A stretch of 64,000 bases of DNA from Pyrocephalus nanus (lineage: Eukaryota > Chordata > Aves > Passeriformes > Tyrannidae), in assembly GCA_038380795.1 (NCBI GenBank), contig CM076266.1:33058145-33122144 (forward strand), read 5' to 3'. Positions 50,433 to 61,228 of this stretch are shown here, piece after piece. The translations under genes and the position numbers were made by a program. Numbering within the stretch: the first letter of the stretch is position 1; each line of letters opens with the position of its first letter. The notes under the pieces are model-generated. The model was given only the letters and a program-made list of their open reading frames with translations. It was not told the origin of the DNA and made no database searches.

Positions 50433-53334
50433 GCCGGGACAGCGCACGGCAGCCCTACGGGCTCACCCCCCGATCCCGGTCCGTTGTCAGATCGAGCAGG
50501 ATCGCAGTCCCGCCCGGCCAGAGGAGCCGTCCCTCCGGCCCCCATTCCTTCCAGCGCGAGGGGCAGGGGCACGGGACGGACCCTCGCCCTGCAAGTGCTC
50601 TGTGTTTTAGCCGCTCTGCCCGCTGCCTCTGAACAAAGTTTTTTTCCGGCAAACTCTCAGCCCAACCTGACACCTGCTTGTCGCACCTTCGGTGCCAGCG
50701 TGCCTCCTCTTGTCCTGACGGCTGGAGTGATTTTCCATGCCCTCCGCAGGCGTGTGGGCCGGTACGGGCAGCCCCGGGAGCGTGCAGTGAGAAACGTTAG
50801 GATTCCCGCTAGGAAAGAAATCCCAAAAAAGGGAGGAAAGGTGTGATGATGCTCAGGTTCAGGTGGGCAGCTGGCTCTAAGCCTTCCACGCTGGCAGCGC
50901 AGCAACCAGCTGGGGCCTTCAGCATCCTCTCTGCTGCTATTTATCTCAGCTTAGGGACTGCAAAGTCTTCAAGAGTTAAACACAGGCAAAACAACCCTCT
51001 ATTCAGATTTTTGACAGCTGTAATGAGCTCAAGGAAGAATTATGTAAACATTATTAAGTGTTAATAAACACATGTCAGCGTTAGGCAGTCTTGTGTAGAA
51101 ATGTTGGTAAAAGCCATGGTGAACGCTTTATTCATAATGTCTTTTTAACTTTATGTAGCTGGTGTAATAGGCCCTGTGCATTGCTGTTGCCTCGACAGAA
51201 AATCATTACCCAGTAACAGATGAGCCAGTTCGGAAGGAGTGCCACTGGGATACTGCACACTTTCATTCATAGATGCTACGTATTAGAGGAAGTAGCAGGA
51301 GGCCTGCCAACTTTCCCAATTTAATTATTAAACTGTCAGTTCCTGACTCCTTGTTTCAACTTCCTGAGGCAACATCTGGCTGTAATAACAAAAATAAATA
51401 AATAAAATAAAATTTGATCATTCACTCAGCAGCATTCTATTTGCAACGTCCTTTTTACTGCAACTTTTATGAAAAGCTCAGTATGGGGGATCTGGACCCA
51501 GCATCTCTCTGAACTACCCAAAAATAAAGACAAGAACAGTTTCAGCTGTGATCCTCAAGGCAAAGCTGTGCAGAAAGCTATATCATACTTGAGCCTTTTT
51601 TCAATGAGTCCAGTGGTGTGCATTTTAATCTTCCTAATCCTTCTTTTATTCATAAGAACATCAGCGTTTTTTCCACTGCATGAATCTGCATGATATGACT
51701 TTGGAAGATAAAAAAAAAAATTTTGCTAGCCAAGAATTTTTGCATTTTCATCAAACATTGCTTCATGTTGGTTTCAGAGAAAAAAAAAAAAAAAGCCGTA
51801 AAGGATATCAGATTTAAATGCTACCAAATGTGAGTGAAACGCTGAAGAGAAGTTTTAAAATATCTGTGAGTGCATCTTCAAGCGTTCTCTGGATCTGTTT
51901 CATATGATGTGACAGCTTCAGCTCACAATTCGGCATTGCAGTGGATTTTGGAACTGTATGCCTCTTTTTTTTATATCCTCACTTACACACACACGCTTAC
52001 AAAAATATGTATCTATATGTGTACACATGCACACAGAGAGACAAATACAGAGTGACTCAGCTCTACATTCTACTTGCTTAATCAGTTTTCAAAGCTCCAG
52101 CACTGCTCTCTTGCCTTGTTTAAAATGCCTAAAGCCACCTTTCCCACATTGCTTATTTCAGTGCCAGGCTGCAGAGCCTTTGACAAAGCTGGGCCATCTA
52201 CGTTGCCTTCTGTGGGTTACCCTGTCCTAAATGCCTTTCTGCAGGTCAGGAGGTTGGCCCTTCCATCAATCACATGGCAGCTTAGGGTTCAGTGCTCACC
52301 CTGCACACTGTAGTTATAGGGAATCCTAGGAGACCCTTTTTCCTGGTGATCACTTGAAGCTAAGGAAGGAAATCAAGATCTGGAGGCAGAGGTCTTTAAG
52401 CCCAAACCGCAGTGGGATGGCATCCAGTGGGATGACTACCAGCACCCATGAGTGATATTCGGCACTGCACAGTACTTTGGTCTGCCCAAAGTGCGATGGA
52501 CAACCAGGAGTTGTAGCAACTGTGGTGGTAAGTACGAGTCAGGAAAGTATGGGAGCAGTTCCTAATCCAGTACCTCCAAGCATGACTTTCCCTTAGTGCT
52601 CCATGAGAAAACACTCCTGGTTTTCACATTCCATTAATCCTCCCATTCAGAAGTTAGGTGTAGAGATCAGAAGAGTCTGAAGTCAATGTTGCTGTCTTTT
52701 GGGTTTCTGTAAGAGGTTTGACATTAGGTTCTTACTTTTTTTTCCTCAGATGTTTCCTCCTTCTAATTGCTTGGAGGAATTTCTGGAACATTTTATTGAT
52801 TTCTTAGCTGCTCTCCCCTGGAACTCTTCATAATTCCTTGCTTCCTAAGACTTCCTTGGGTACTTTTTCTTTTGTATCTCCCAGTTCAAGTAGCAGAAAG
52901 GCTAACTATCCTGCTAAGTAGGGCAGCCTTTCTTAAATCACCGAAAGAACTCTGGATAATCCTTTCATACCTGTCTCCGATCTTCAAGTGAAATGACTAT
53001 GCCTCTTAAGTTGTCATAGGAGGGGACTGAATACTTTATATAAATTCTATTCAAGATTCTCCTGTTTTCCCTACAGTTCTTGACAGATCAGTCAGAGTCT
53101 TCCTTTATACTGTAAAGAAGAAAGAAAATGGAGAGAGGGGAGAATGTTGAATGTGGATTTTCTGATCAAATTCTACTTAATATTTTTTTCTATTATTAGC
53201 CAATTACCAGGCCCATGATCAGAATTATTTTTAGAAAAGTCACCTGGGATTTAAGAAAAAAAAAAAAAAAAATCCTCAAAACAAAACATTTCAAAATACT
53301 CTGGACCAAAGAACGTTTCTGAGACAGCAACAAA

Positions 53335-53360
53335 GCTAATGACTTAATAAGGTGATGCAT
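53335..53360 (+). repeat. 26-bp direct repeat, copy 1
   Basis: The segment starts GCTAATGACTTAA and ends AAGGTGATGCAT. It recurs at 54684-54709 in the same orientation with one mismatch. Flanks of the two copies do not align, so this is not a simple long duplication. Confidence 0.85.
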
Positions 53361-54683
53361 GCTGAGTCCTGTGACCAGATGCAGCTTTGAAAACTTCTGT
53401 AGGAATTGGAGTTTGTACTGTAGTAAGGAAAATTTGTACTTGTGTACATTAAGGAGTCTATCATCAATTTCTCTACTTTTTGCTCTGGAGATCCTTTGAC
53501 AATCTCTATAACATAAATGAATTCATCAATAAAGAGGAAACTGCAAAAAAATGAGCAAACCCTTTAGGAAAAGAAGGTTGAAGAACAGTTTAACACAGGG
53601 AATTTCACAGTCTGTTAGAGAAGGTCAGTAACATGAGGGATAAGACTACAACAGATGTATTTATATATTTACAAATGTGAAAGCAGAAATTAGAGTCTTA
53701 TTAAAAGTAGCAGCTGTTAATTGCCAACCTCATATATAGACACATGCTTAGAGAGACTGCTAATTAACCAAGTGAAAAACGAGAGGAGTTTCAGCTCTGA
53801 GTTACTTGCCATGGACCTAAGCGATTAGGTGAGAGAATCTGATTCCCAGGTGGATCCCAAGCTCGATGATATTTGTTGGCTATATGGAGGCAGTGATGTC
53901 TTATCTGAAACAGAACTGGCTATGCATAATTGTGTGCTGATCCTCTAGGGCCAACATCAGCAGCCATTAAAACAAGCTGACATAAAGAACCTCCCAGATA
54001 TTTGATGGGCTGGAGACATCAGCTCATGTAAAACTGCATGTATTTAGACCGAGAAACTAAAATTACTTTCCTTAACGAAAAGCTTCCTTTACTGAAAGGA
54101 AGAAAAAAAATATCCTGCAGGATTTGAAACATCAGCTTGCAGACGAGAAATCCAGAATCCCACTAAGCTTGGGGCACACTTATATGAACATTTGTTGCAG
54201 CAGTCAGCACTTACCTAAGGACGTGATAAAAAACCCAAGTTATTAATAATAATAACAACTCAGTCCATAGCAATATTGATAGGTTGTTGTTTGGTTGTTT
54301 TGTTCTGCAAGATACTGGTAAGAAGGAACACAGAGTCTGGGCACAGAGTTTATTTATTTTGTGTCTGCCATGCTTACTAGGTAACAGAGATGAAATTTTA
54401 CCATTAGAAATGAAAAATAAAGCTGTGGTGCACTCAAATCATCATGTAATAATAACTGATGGTGGCAGCTGAGATTATAGGAGCATCTGTAGCTACAAAT
54501 ACTCAGCTGGGACTCCTTTAGGCTTCTGTGTGTCATCTGGTCTTCTGTTATCTCCTTGGGAAGTGAAGCAAGCAACACATGGGTGCCATGACTTCTGAAT
54601 GATTGATAAAAGAAGTAAAAAATAAAGCTAATGAAAAATCCAACCAGGATAACTGATAGTGTAAAACCTCCTTTACTGAGCCT

Positions 54684-54709
54684 GCTAATGACTTAAGAAG
54701 GTGATGCAT
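54684..54709 (+). repeat. 26-bp direct repeat, copy 2
   Basis: Matches 53335-53360 at 25 of 26 positions (T/G difference in the middle). The two copies lie 1349 bp apart. They could be fragments of one unrecognised dispersed repeat. Confidence 0.85.
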
Positions 54710-56016
54710 AAAATACAAAGAAGGTGTTAGAACAGCTAGCTCATTTGTTACCTGAGAGTTGTCTTCAATGGTAATGAGAAGATCGGAAGAGATAATTTGG
54801 TGCATTGTGTTTAAAGAACTGCTCCTCGAGGTTGTCCCCAGGATGGATTGGCAGGGAGTGTCAGGTTTCAAGTGTACTGATAAGAAAACATGAAGAACAT
54901 GGGAGGAGCATTTGGTAAGAGTGAAAAAGATTGTAAACGTCTCTAGGGAGTTAGGATGTAAAATTTCTGAAAGCAATGCCTATTTGTAAGAAATCATACT
55001 ACCTTGGCATACAATCCCTGAAAACGAACTGGAATATTAATTACCAGAAAAAAAGTATGGGCAGAGAAATTGTTACAAATACGGAGGTAAATAAAAAAGG
55101 AAAGCTTGCTAAAGTACTGCCCACTTAGCTAATAGGGAGAAACTCAATTTGAATGGCGAAAGAACAAAAATGTAAGTTATGGAAAGACAGATGTCTAAAT
55201 CAAGCTGCTTTTTTATTTCTGGGTTTGTCCCATATACTTATGGTAACATGGAATTCCTCCAAGATTTCTGCTAGATCTTCTCTTGAAGGAAATTATGCAT
55301 CTAATAAGCACAGATCGGTGTTATTTGAGGGTCACAAATTAACAGTAAACCCAAGTATTTGACTGTAGAAGTGGAGTATTTCATTCTTGTAGAGGTCCTT
55401 AAGGCTGATCACAGTACATAAGTTCATGGAGTGTATGGATTACAGTGCCTGCTACTTTACAAAGCATCCCCAAAAGAATATCACTAGAAATAAGTTTTGC
55501 TGATACTATGCAACTGTAAAGTATGCTTCGTGAGAGGATTTGGTAGCTCAGCCACTAAGGGGTGAAAGGCTGGGGACAGTTGCACATATGCACAAACTAC
55601 ATGCTCTGGCAGAGGAATCCAAATGGCTGCTATAAGTCAAAGCTTTAGACATCTCCAGACAAGTATGAGCTAGTGTCTGTCCTGCAAGTAATGGAAGGGA
55701 TGTACTGTGTAAATCACATCGGTGATCCAAGCTTAGAGTTCTGATCAGAGAAGAACAACAAATCTGTGTTACAAAGGTCCCTGTGTCATCTTTTTAAGTA
55801 ATACCACTCAGCCCTCAACAATCCAATACTCTTCTGATAAAATTATTTTTGGATTCATGCTTCCTGAGAAACTTTCCTATTTATCAAAAACTGGCAAAGA
55901 CCTGTGCACCTGTACAGGTGCCAGATGCAAAAGACTTTTATGTCAGGAACATGGGAAGTGTTTCAAAAAGGGACCAATAGACAAGTCAGATGCAAGCATG
56001 CCAAACAAAGGGTTGG

Positions 56017-56042
56017 AAAAAAAAAAAAAAAGAAGAAGAAGA
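56017..56042. repeat. Poly-A run with GAA units
   Basis: 15 A residues followed by four GAA-type units. It is an ordinary microsatellite-like tract. Confidence 0.85.
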
Positions 56043-57754
56043 GTAATAAATAATAAATAGTGGAAGACTGAATCTATAGGAGGACTTAAAAAAACCCAAG
56101 TTTTCAGCATAGTACATGCCCAACTAATGGGCCTGGGCCATATGTTACATACTTTGTATTGCTCTGTAATTTCAGTCCATCTACACTGGGAATACCTACA
56201 ACATTCAAAATCTTTGTAGATGGTGTGTTTCCTGGTTTTCTAGGAGTTTTTATGATATTTAAATTTGTGTTACTCTTTAGAATTCTTGTAAACTAAATGG
56301 ATAAAAAGCTGTAATAATGCAAGCAGTCATAGGGTTTTTTAAATATACCTACACACACACATATACACATATATTTATAAAATATAGAAAAGTTAATTCC
56401 TAGAAGCACATGTAGAAGTTCTTGTTTGCAGTATCTTAACATACTTCTCCCTGGCACTTATTTCTTGAATTCAGCCTCTAGAGAAGATGTTCAGTCCTGC
56501 AATTACATGTGAAATGACATTCCTATAATCTAACTCCTAAGTAAATGGTATGGAGTACAATGTCAAAGGGTAGCTTTAGGTAACTTATTCTAACAGTTAC
56601 TTCTTACAGTCTTTTACAAGCTGACTGCTGCATGGATGCCAATATTGCACCTACCTTCCCTAGGACCTTATGTGTCAGCAACAAATTTTTCATGTCACAG
56701 AGAATCAAGAGTGGCAATTGCACACACATTCTATTGTTCTTCAATGTATCCTTGGATATGCTGCAAGTGGGTAGCACTGGCTGAAGAAAAGACTGAGCAG
56801 GTGCTCAACTGGTTAAGATACTGGAGGTCTATTGCTGCTGTAAGTTCTCGGTTCATCATAGGATCTGCTCCAGATTTGTAAGCAGTCCTATAAACACTGT
56901 GGAGTGATGGGCCATGATTCATGGGCTGAAATATTTCTGAAAATATTCTGAAATATTTTGTCTCCTTCTGGAGAGTTATCTGAGGATTAAGAAAGATGCT
57001 CTCGATCATCTCATAATGTCACAACACCTACATCACAGCAAACCTTTAGTGTCTTTAAGTTAGAGTTAATTTTTACACCAAATATCTAGATGCATTCTGG
57101 TCTGGTTTTTTTCAGAGGGTCACAATGAATCTTAAGTATTTCATTCTTTTTTGCTTATTTGGAAATAATTATCTTCAAAACAATACTAATGAGTAAGAAA
57201 ACAAACAAGAATACCACTAGTGCATCTGTAATTGAGACCTTAGGCATAATTGTTTATCTATGGAGGATAACATACAGCTATTTATCTATGTTAACCTTTG
57301 ACTACTTTCTTGGTCACATGGAACAACTTATTAAAAAAGGAAGGATGATGCATAGAGGTAACAGCTACTCTGAGGAGGTTTGCAAAATCACTCTGTCACT
57401 GTTTCATTCAACACAATGAGGTCAGATCTAATTAAATTCAGTGAGTTCAGCCTTCAGTCTACATTCTCTGTTGTCATAAACAAAGTTGATATTTGTTATT
57501 ATTTATGCTGTAATACTTTTCTCAGTGTTTTGGGTTTTTGTGCAAATACAGCAAGAAACAGACTTATTGTTATAGGGATATGTGTCTTACTAACTCGGGA
57601 AAGTATCCCTCTGATCATTAGACTTGGGAAGTGTTACTCAGTTTCATCCGTTGCTCATATCTGCCTTTAATTTTCTGTGAAGAATTCTGCTATAGCTTTC
57701 TATAAGCACTAATATGAAAACTGCATTGAATCATATTCCAAAGAGAAAATAAAG

Positions 57755-57870
57755 GAGGAGGGAATGGCACCACCACCTTCACAGCTCCAGCTGGAAGAGG
57801 TGCCCCACCTCTCTCGGCTGGCGGGGCCGGTGCAGTGAGAGCTCCCTCTTCCGTCGCAGATAACTTTCAT
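57755..57870 (+). other. Isolated GC-rich patch with short ORF; possible alternative exon or regulatory element
   Basis: About 100 bases with several CpGs stand alone in AT-rich DNA. An ATG preceded by GGAGGGA (57764) opens a 22-codon frame beginning MAPPPSQLQLEE and ending at TGA inside the patch. Another frame stays open across it into the AT-rich flank. A CTTCCGTCGCAG acceptor-like pyrimidine stretch lies near its end (about 57848-57859), and GAGGTG-CCC-CACCTC forms a small hairpin within it. I found no good donor. Function unknown; it may also be an old GC-rich repeat fragment. Confidence 0.3.
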
Positions 57871-60800
57871 CACCGGGCATTTTGTCGTTTTAACCCAAAC
57901 ATCTGGTTACCTGCTAGATTTTGTCATTGCTCTACTTAGCTCGCATATCCATTTTAAATGAACATTCTTCTGTTCTGTTCTTTTGCTGCCTGCTATTGTT
58001 TTATACTGTGACACTGCTTGGACTCTCTGTTGACTAATAGAAAAATCTGTATCTCTTCTACAGAAAAAAAATCTGAATAGGCTTGCTATAATACCATCAT
58101 CAAGGCACCATTTAAATTGAAGTGGAAAACAAACAACTAACCAAAACCAAAACCAACCAGGAACTCACAACATACTACAAGCAACCTTCTCTATGGCCAG
58201 CTGTATGGCATTTATGATCTGTCTCAGTGAAAGTTAGTTTAAAATGTCATCAGTTTTTGTAAACATGGAAAATACTTCTTGGAATAATTAATAATACATA
58301 CAAGACTGTTTTTTAGTTAAAAAATTTATTTACTTCTTTCATTTCAATATGCTCACAAGGTGAGTCTGAAACTTTTTTATCCAATGAGGTCCAGGCACAA
58401 GCATGAATTTTTAACACTTGACTTTCAAATACAAGAAAGAATAATTTCAGTAAGGACTATTTATGTTGGAAGTTGTGTTACTATCTCCCATTAATCTGTC
58501 TCCTTCAGTGGCATTATGTCCTTCCTTTCCCCCAACTGCCTGGTTCATCAACTTAAGTCTTTGGGGAAAGAAACGTCATTTGCTAAATGCTTTTACAGCC
58601 CATAGCACAGAAGGGTCTTGACCTGACTTGTCTTTGGCCTTAGAATATTTTACAGGAATTTGTTACATATTATTCTTGTGTGTAATATTTCATAGAAGAT
58701 TTCCATTGTTCTCCTGTTTTATTGAAGGTTATTTTTTTATTCCAGTTAAATATGCCTTGGTTGCCCTCAGAGTGTCAGATTTATGGTACGGCAGATTCTG
58801 CAGTACAATCATGACAAAAATTGGCAGCACAAATGGTACACTGTGATGACATTTCACTTTTTTTGGGACTCTGCTGAGTAGCAAATGGCTGAAGCAAAAT
58901 TTCTGGTTTTGTTTACAGGCAGTTACAGTATATGCTCCTCTGTGTTTGCTTTCCTTCAACTCTGATGAAGGATGAGTGAGCATCATTTTGAATACAAAGG
59001 CACTTCAATTTTCATGCTTATTCAATCCTGAGCCTCTGCTGAGACTACAGTAGTAAAAGTGCCCCATATAAAAATGGTTTTATGATACACATTTGTCCTC
59101 AAAAAGTCCAGCTGCAATAGGAACTGATGTGTCTGATGATAAAGCATATTTGTGTGTGAGTGAGAGAGGGAGTATGTATTTTCAGGGAGATTCAAACAAA
59201 ATAATAGGGACAGACATGTTATTTGAATATTTGTCCCTTTACATTTGAAAATTCTGGACCATGCAACCAGCAATTTCTCTGCCTTCCCACAGTGTGTTTT
59301 AAGTCTAAGCAGCCACAAAATTCTCTGAACACTCAGCTGACCAAATTCCTTCCCAAGTATAGGAGTTCAAGGCAACTCCACTGTCTTGTATTTTTACATC
59401 CACAAATTAATGAAAAATGCTGTATTTTTCATTTTGTCTTCTCCATTTGGTTTTATTCTACACCAGAGAAAATGTCTTTGGAATTTCTTAGTAGCAATGT
59501 GCTAAGAAAAACACTGGTAAGATTTCAGAAGTTTATATCCTAAATTTCCAGGCAGAGAGGCAGGCAATATAATAGTCATGAGTCTTTCGGGAAACAGATC
59601 TTGACCACACTGGATATTTAAGGTTTCATTGCATCTAAAAATAATATATAAAGAACTAAAAAGCACTCCTCCTCCTTTTCAAGTTTCACATTTCAATTTA
59701 CAACTAGGAAAGTCACATTTAGTTCGGTTTTCTCCACATATGAAGCTGGCATGGCTACACTATCCATTTTGCCAATTCTCCTTTCACAGTAACTTTTTAA
59801 TCCAGTGACCATTTTCTTAAAATAAATTTGTTAGAGGTCTCAAAGATGTAAATTGTTACATATTTTATGAACTTCCTCCTAGGTGGAGGACAGAGACTTT
59901 GCTGTTGTTCCTGCTGTGAGCAAGAAAGTCAGTTTATGTGGGATTTGGTGTTTGGTAGCATACATGCCCACTGTCTGGCTAACCACTTAGCAACTGCAGC
60001 CAGTCTTTGCAGACTTTTCTTCTACTGGCAGCCTAAATAAAATTTAGAAGGAGAACACAGGAGGGAGCTGATGGTCTGGTGGATATATCAGGGAACTTCT
60101 GCAGTAGGTGAGCTAATGATCTGAAAAGAGTAAGAGGATATTATGGTGGAAGGTATTAAGATAAGAAAGGGGCAACTGTGGGTAAAATAGCAGAGGGATT
60201 TATGTAAGAGGAAAACTAGATTGCAGAGGTGATTTGGGAGAAGATGTAGGACACTAGTTTATAGGAATCAAGGCTACCTTTGTACTGTTGCTACAACCTG
60301 CTTACTGTAAATGTAATTGCTTGTAGACAATAATTGTAAATTACTAAATGTAATGGATAAACTGTAATTTATATATAATATGAGACAATATCCTCCCTGT
60401 TAACAGGCTTGAAGTTTAATGTCTTACTTGATTATCGTGCCAATAATGAAGTTTCGTTATTTAAAAGAGATACATTATGGGGAAAACAATCATAGCAGCA
60501 GTATTCAAGTACTTACCCACTCTGCAGTTTTCCCATGTTTTCAAGCTCTTAGTTGTTTTAAGAGGAACTATAATTACATTAAATACTTCCCAGTGTTCAA
60601 AAACTGAAATTGCTTGGCTTTCCATGAGGTTATTAGTCTGCAGTAAACATAGGTGAGGTGTTCAGTGTAATCACAAATAAAAATCAGCCTAGTCAACACT
60701 CTCATTCAAATAATGACTGCACAGCACAAAACACTGAAAGATGTTTCACTTTTATACTAACTGTTGGAGAATATTCATTTTCCCACAGCTCTACACCAAT

Positions 60801-60988
60801 GATATAAATTTAGTCAGAGCACCTAGATTTTCCTTTCTTTAGCTCAAGATAAATACTTTGTCTCATCAAAACTAATTTTACCAGTGTTATTAGATCCCAT
60901 TACCAGTAACATACTGACGGCTCTAAGGAAGAATACCCTGTATTCAGACCTAAGGCACCCTATGTAGATACAATGTTATCACAGAGGA
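57871..60988. other. AT-rich non-coding DNA
   Basis: No exon, RNA gene or transposon recognised. Around 60.0-60.25 kb the plus strand is strikingly purine- and G-rich. ORFs are at most 106 codons and show no known motif. Confidence 0.55.
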
Positions 60989-60989
60989 A

Positions 60990-61228
60990 TGTCTGAGAAA
61001 CGTCATATTTAGGTTGGATATTAGAAAAAGCTTCTTTACGCAGAGGGTGTTTGGGCATTGAAACGGGCTCTCTAGAGAAGTGATAATAGCACCAAACCTG
61101 ACAGATTTCAAGAAGCATTTGGACAACACTCTCAGGCACATGAGGCTGTTCCATCCAGGGCCAGGAGCTGGAATTTGATGATCTCTCTGGGTCCTTCCGA
61201 ATCAGAGCAATCTGCGATTCTGTGATAT
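60990..61228 (+). mobile_element. CR1 LINE fragment, 3' end
   Basis: The sequence follows a CR1 3' end of a different subfamily from the 31.6-kb copy. It reads ATTTAGGTTGGATATTAG, CTTTACGCAGAGGGTGTTTG, CACCAAACCTGACAGATTTC, AAGAAGCATTTGGACAACAC and TCTCAGGCACATGAGG. It ends with GGGCCAGGAGCTGGAATTTG, ATGATCTCTCTGGGTCC and a TGCGATTCTGTGAT tail (terminal octamer type). Frameshifts and stops show it is dead. Confidence 0.92.

Larger units (their letters stand above)
49240..50820. promoter_or_regulatory. CpG island promoter, probably divergent
   Basis: About 1.6 kb of GC-rich sequence with very frequent CpG (densest at about 49.74-50.56 kb) stands out in an otherwise CpG-poor window, the hallmark of a TATA-less vertebrate promoter. 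Visible motifs include a tandem GC-box cluster (50236-50267), an E2F-like TTTCCGCCAAAA near 49611, and an ETS-like GGCGGAAGGA on the minus strand near 50331-50340. Donor-like splice sites on both strands suggest first exons in both directions. ORFs of up to 383 codons run through the island in several frames because stops are rare in GC-rich DNA. They cross the GT repeat and the donors and have no known domain, so no coding exon is called. Transcription start sites cannot be placed from sequence alone. Confidence 0.8.
50830..57740. other. Non-coding DNA right of the island
   Basis: No exon recognised. Many sampled lines carry more G than C, opposite to the left side. It contains AAAT-rich sequence at 51.39-51.41 kb, A-runs at 51710-51720, 51780-51794, 53256-53272 and 56017-56031, and short CA repeats at about 51.98 and 56.35 kb. 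The 142-codon minus ORF (54976-54548) has no known motif. Near 52.41-52.43 kb CAGTGGGATG is repeated 15 bases apart. Confidence 0.55.

Noticed and set aside
49841..50572. 243-codon minus-strand ORF in the CpG island
   Set aside because: Pro/Arg/Gly/Ala-rich product typical of translated CpG islands. It runs past the minus-strand donor at 50170 and through the GT tract. Part of it could be 5' exon sequence, but not as a whole protein.
54548..54976. 142-codon minus-strand ORF, considered as a transposon protein fragment
   Set aside because: No reverse-transcriptase, integrase or transposase motif could be seen. One copy of the 26-bp repeat lies in it, but that does not support coding.
55539..55600. 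tRNA-like start (GGTAGCTCAGCC)
   Set aside because: It resembles an A-box, but no B-box (GGTTCGAATCC type), anticodon arm or acceptor stem could be formed.
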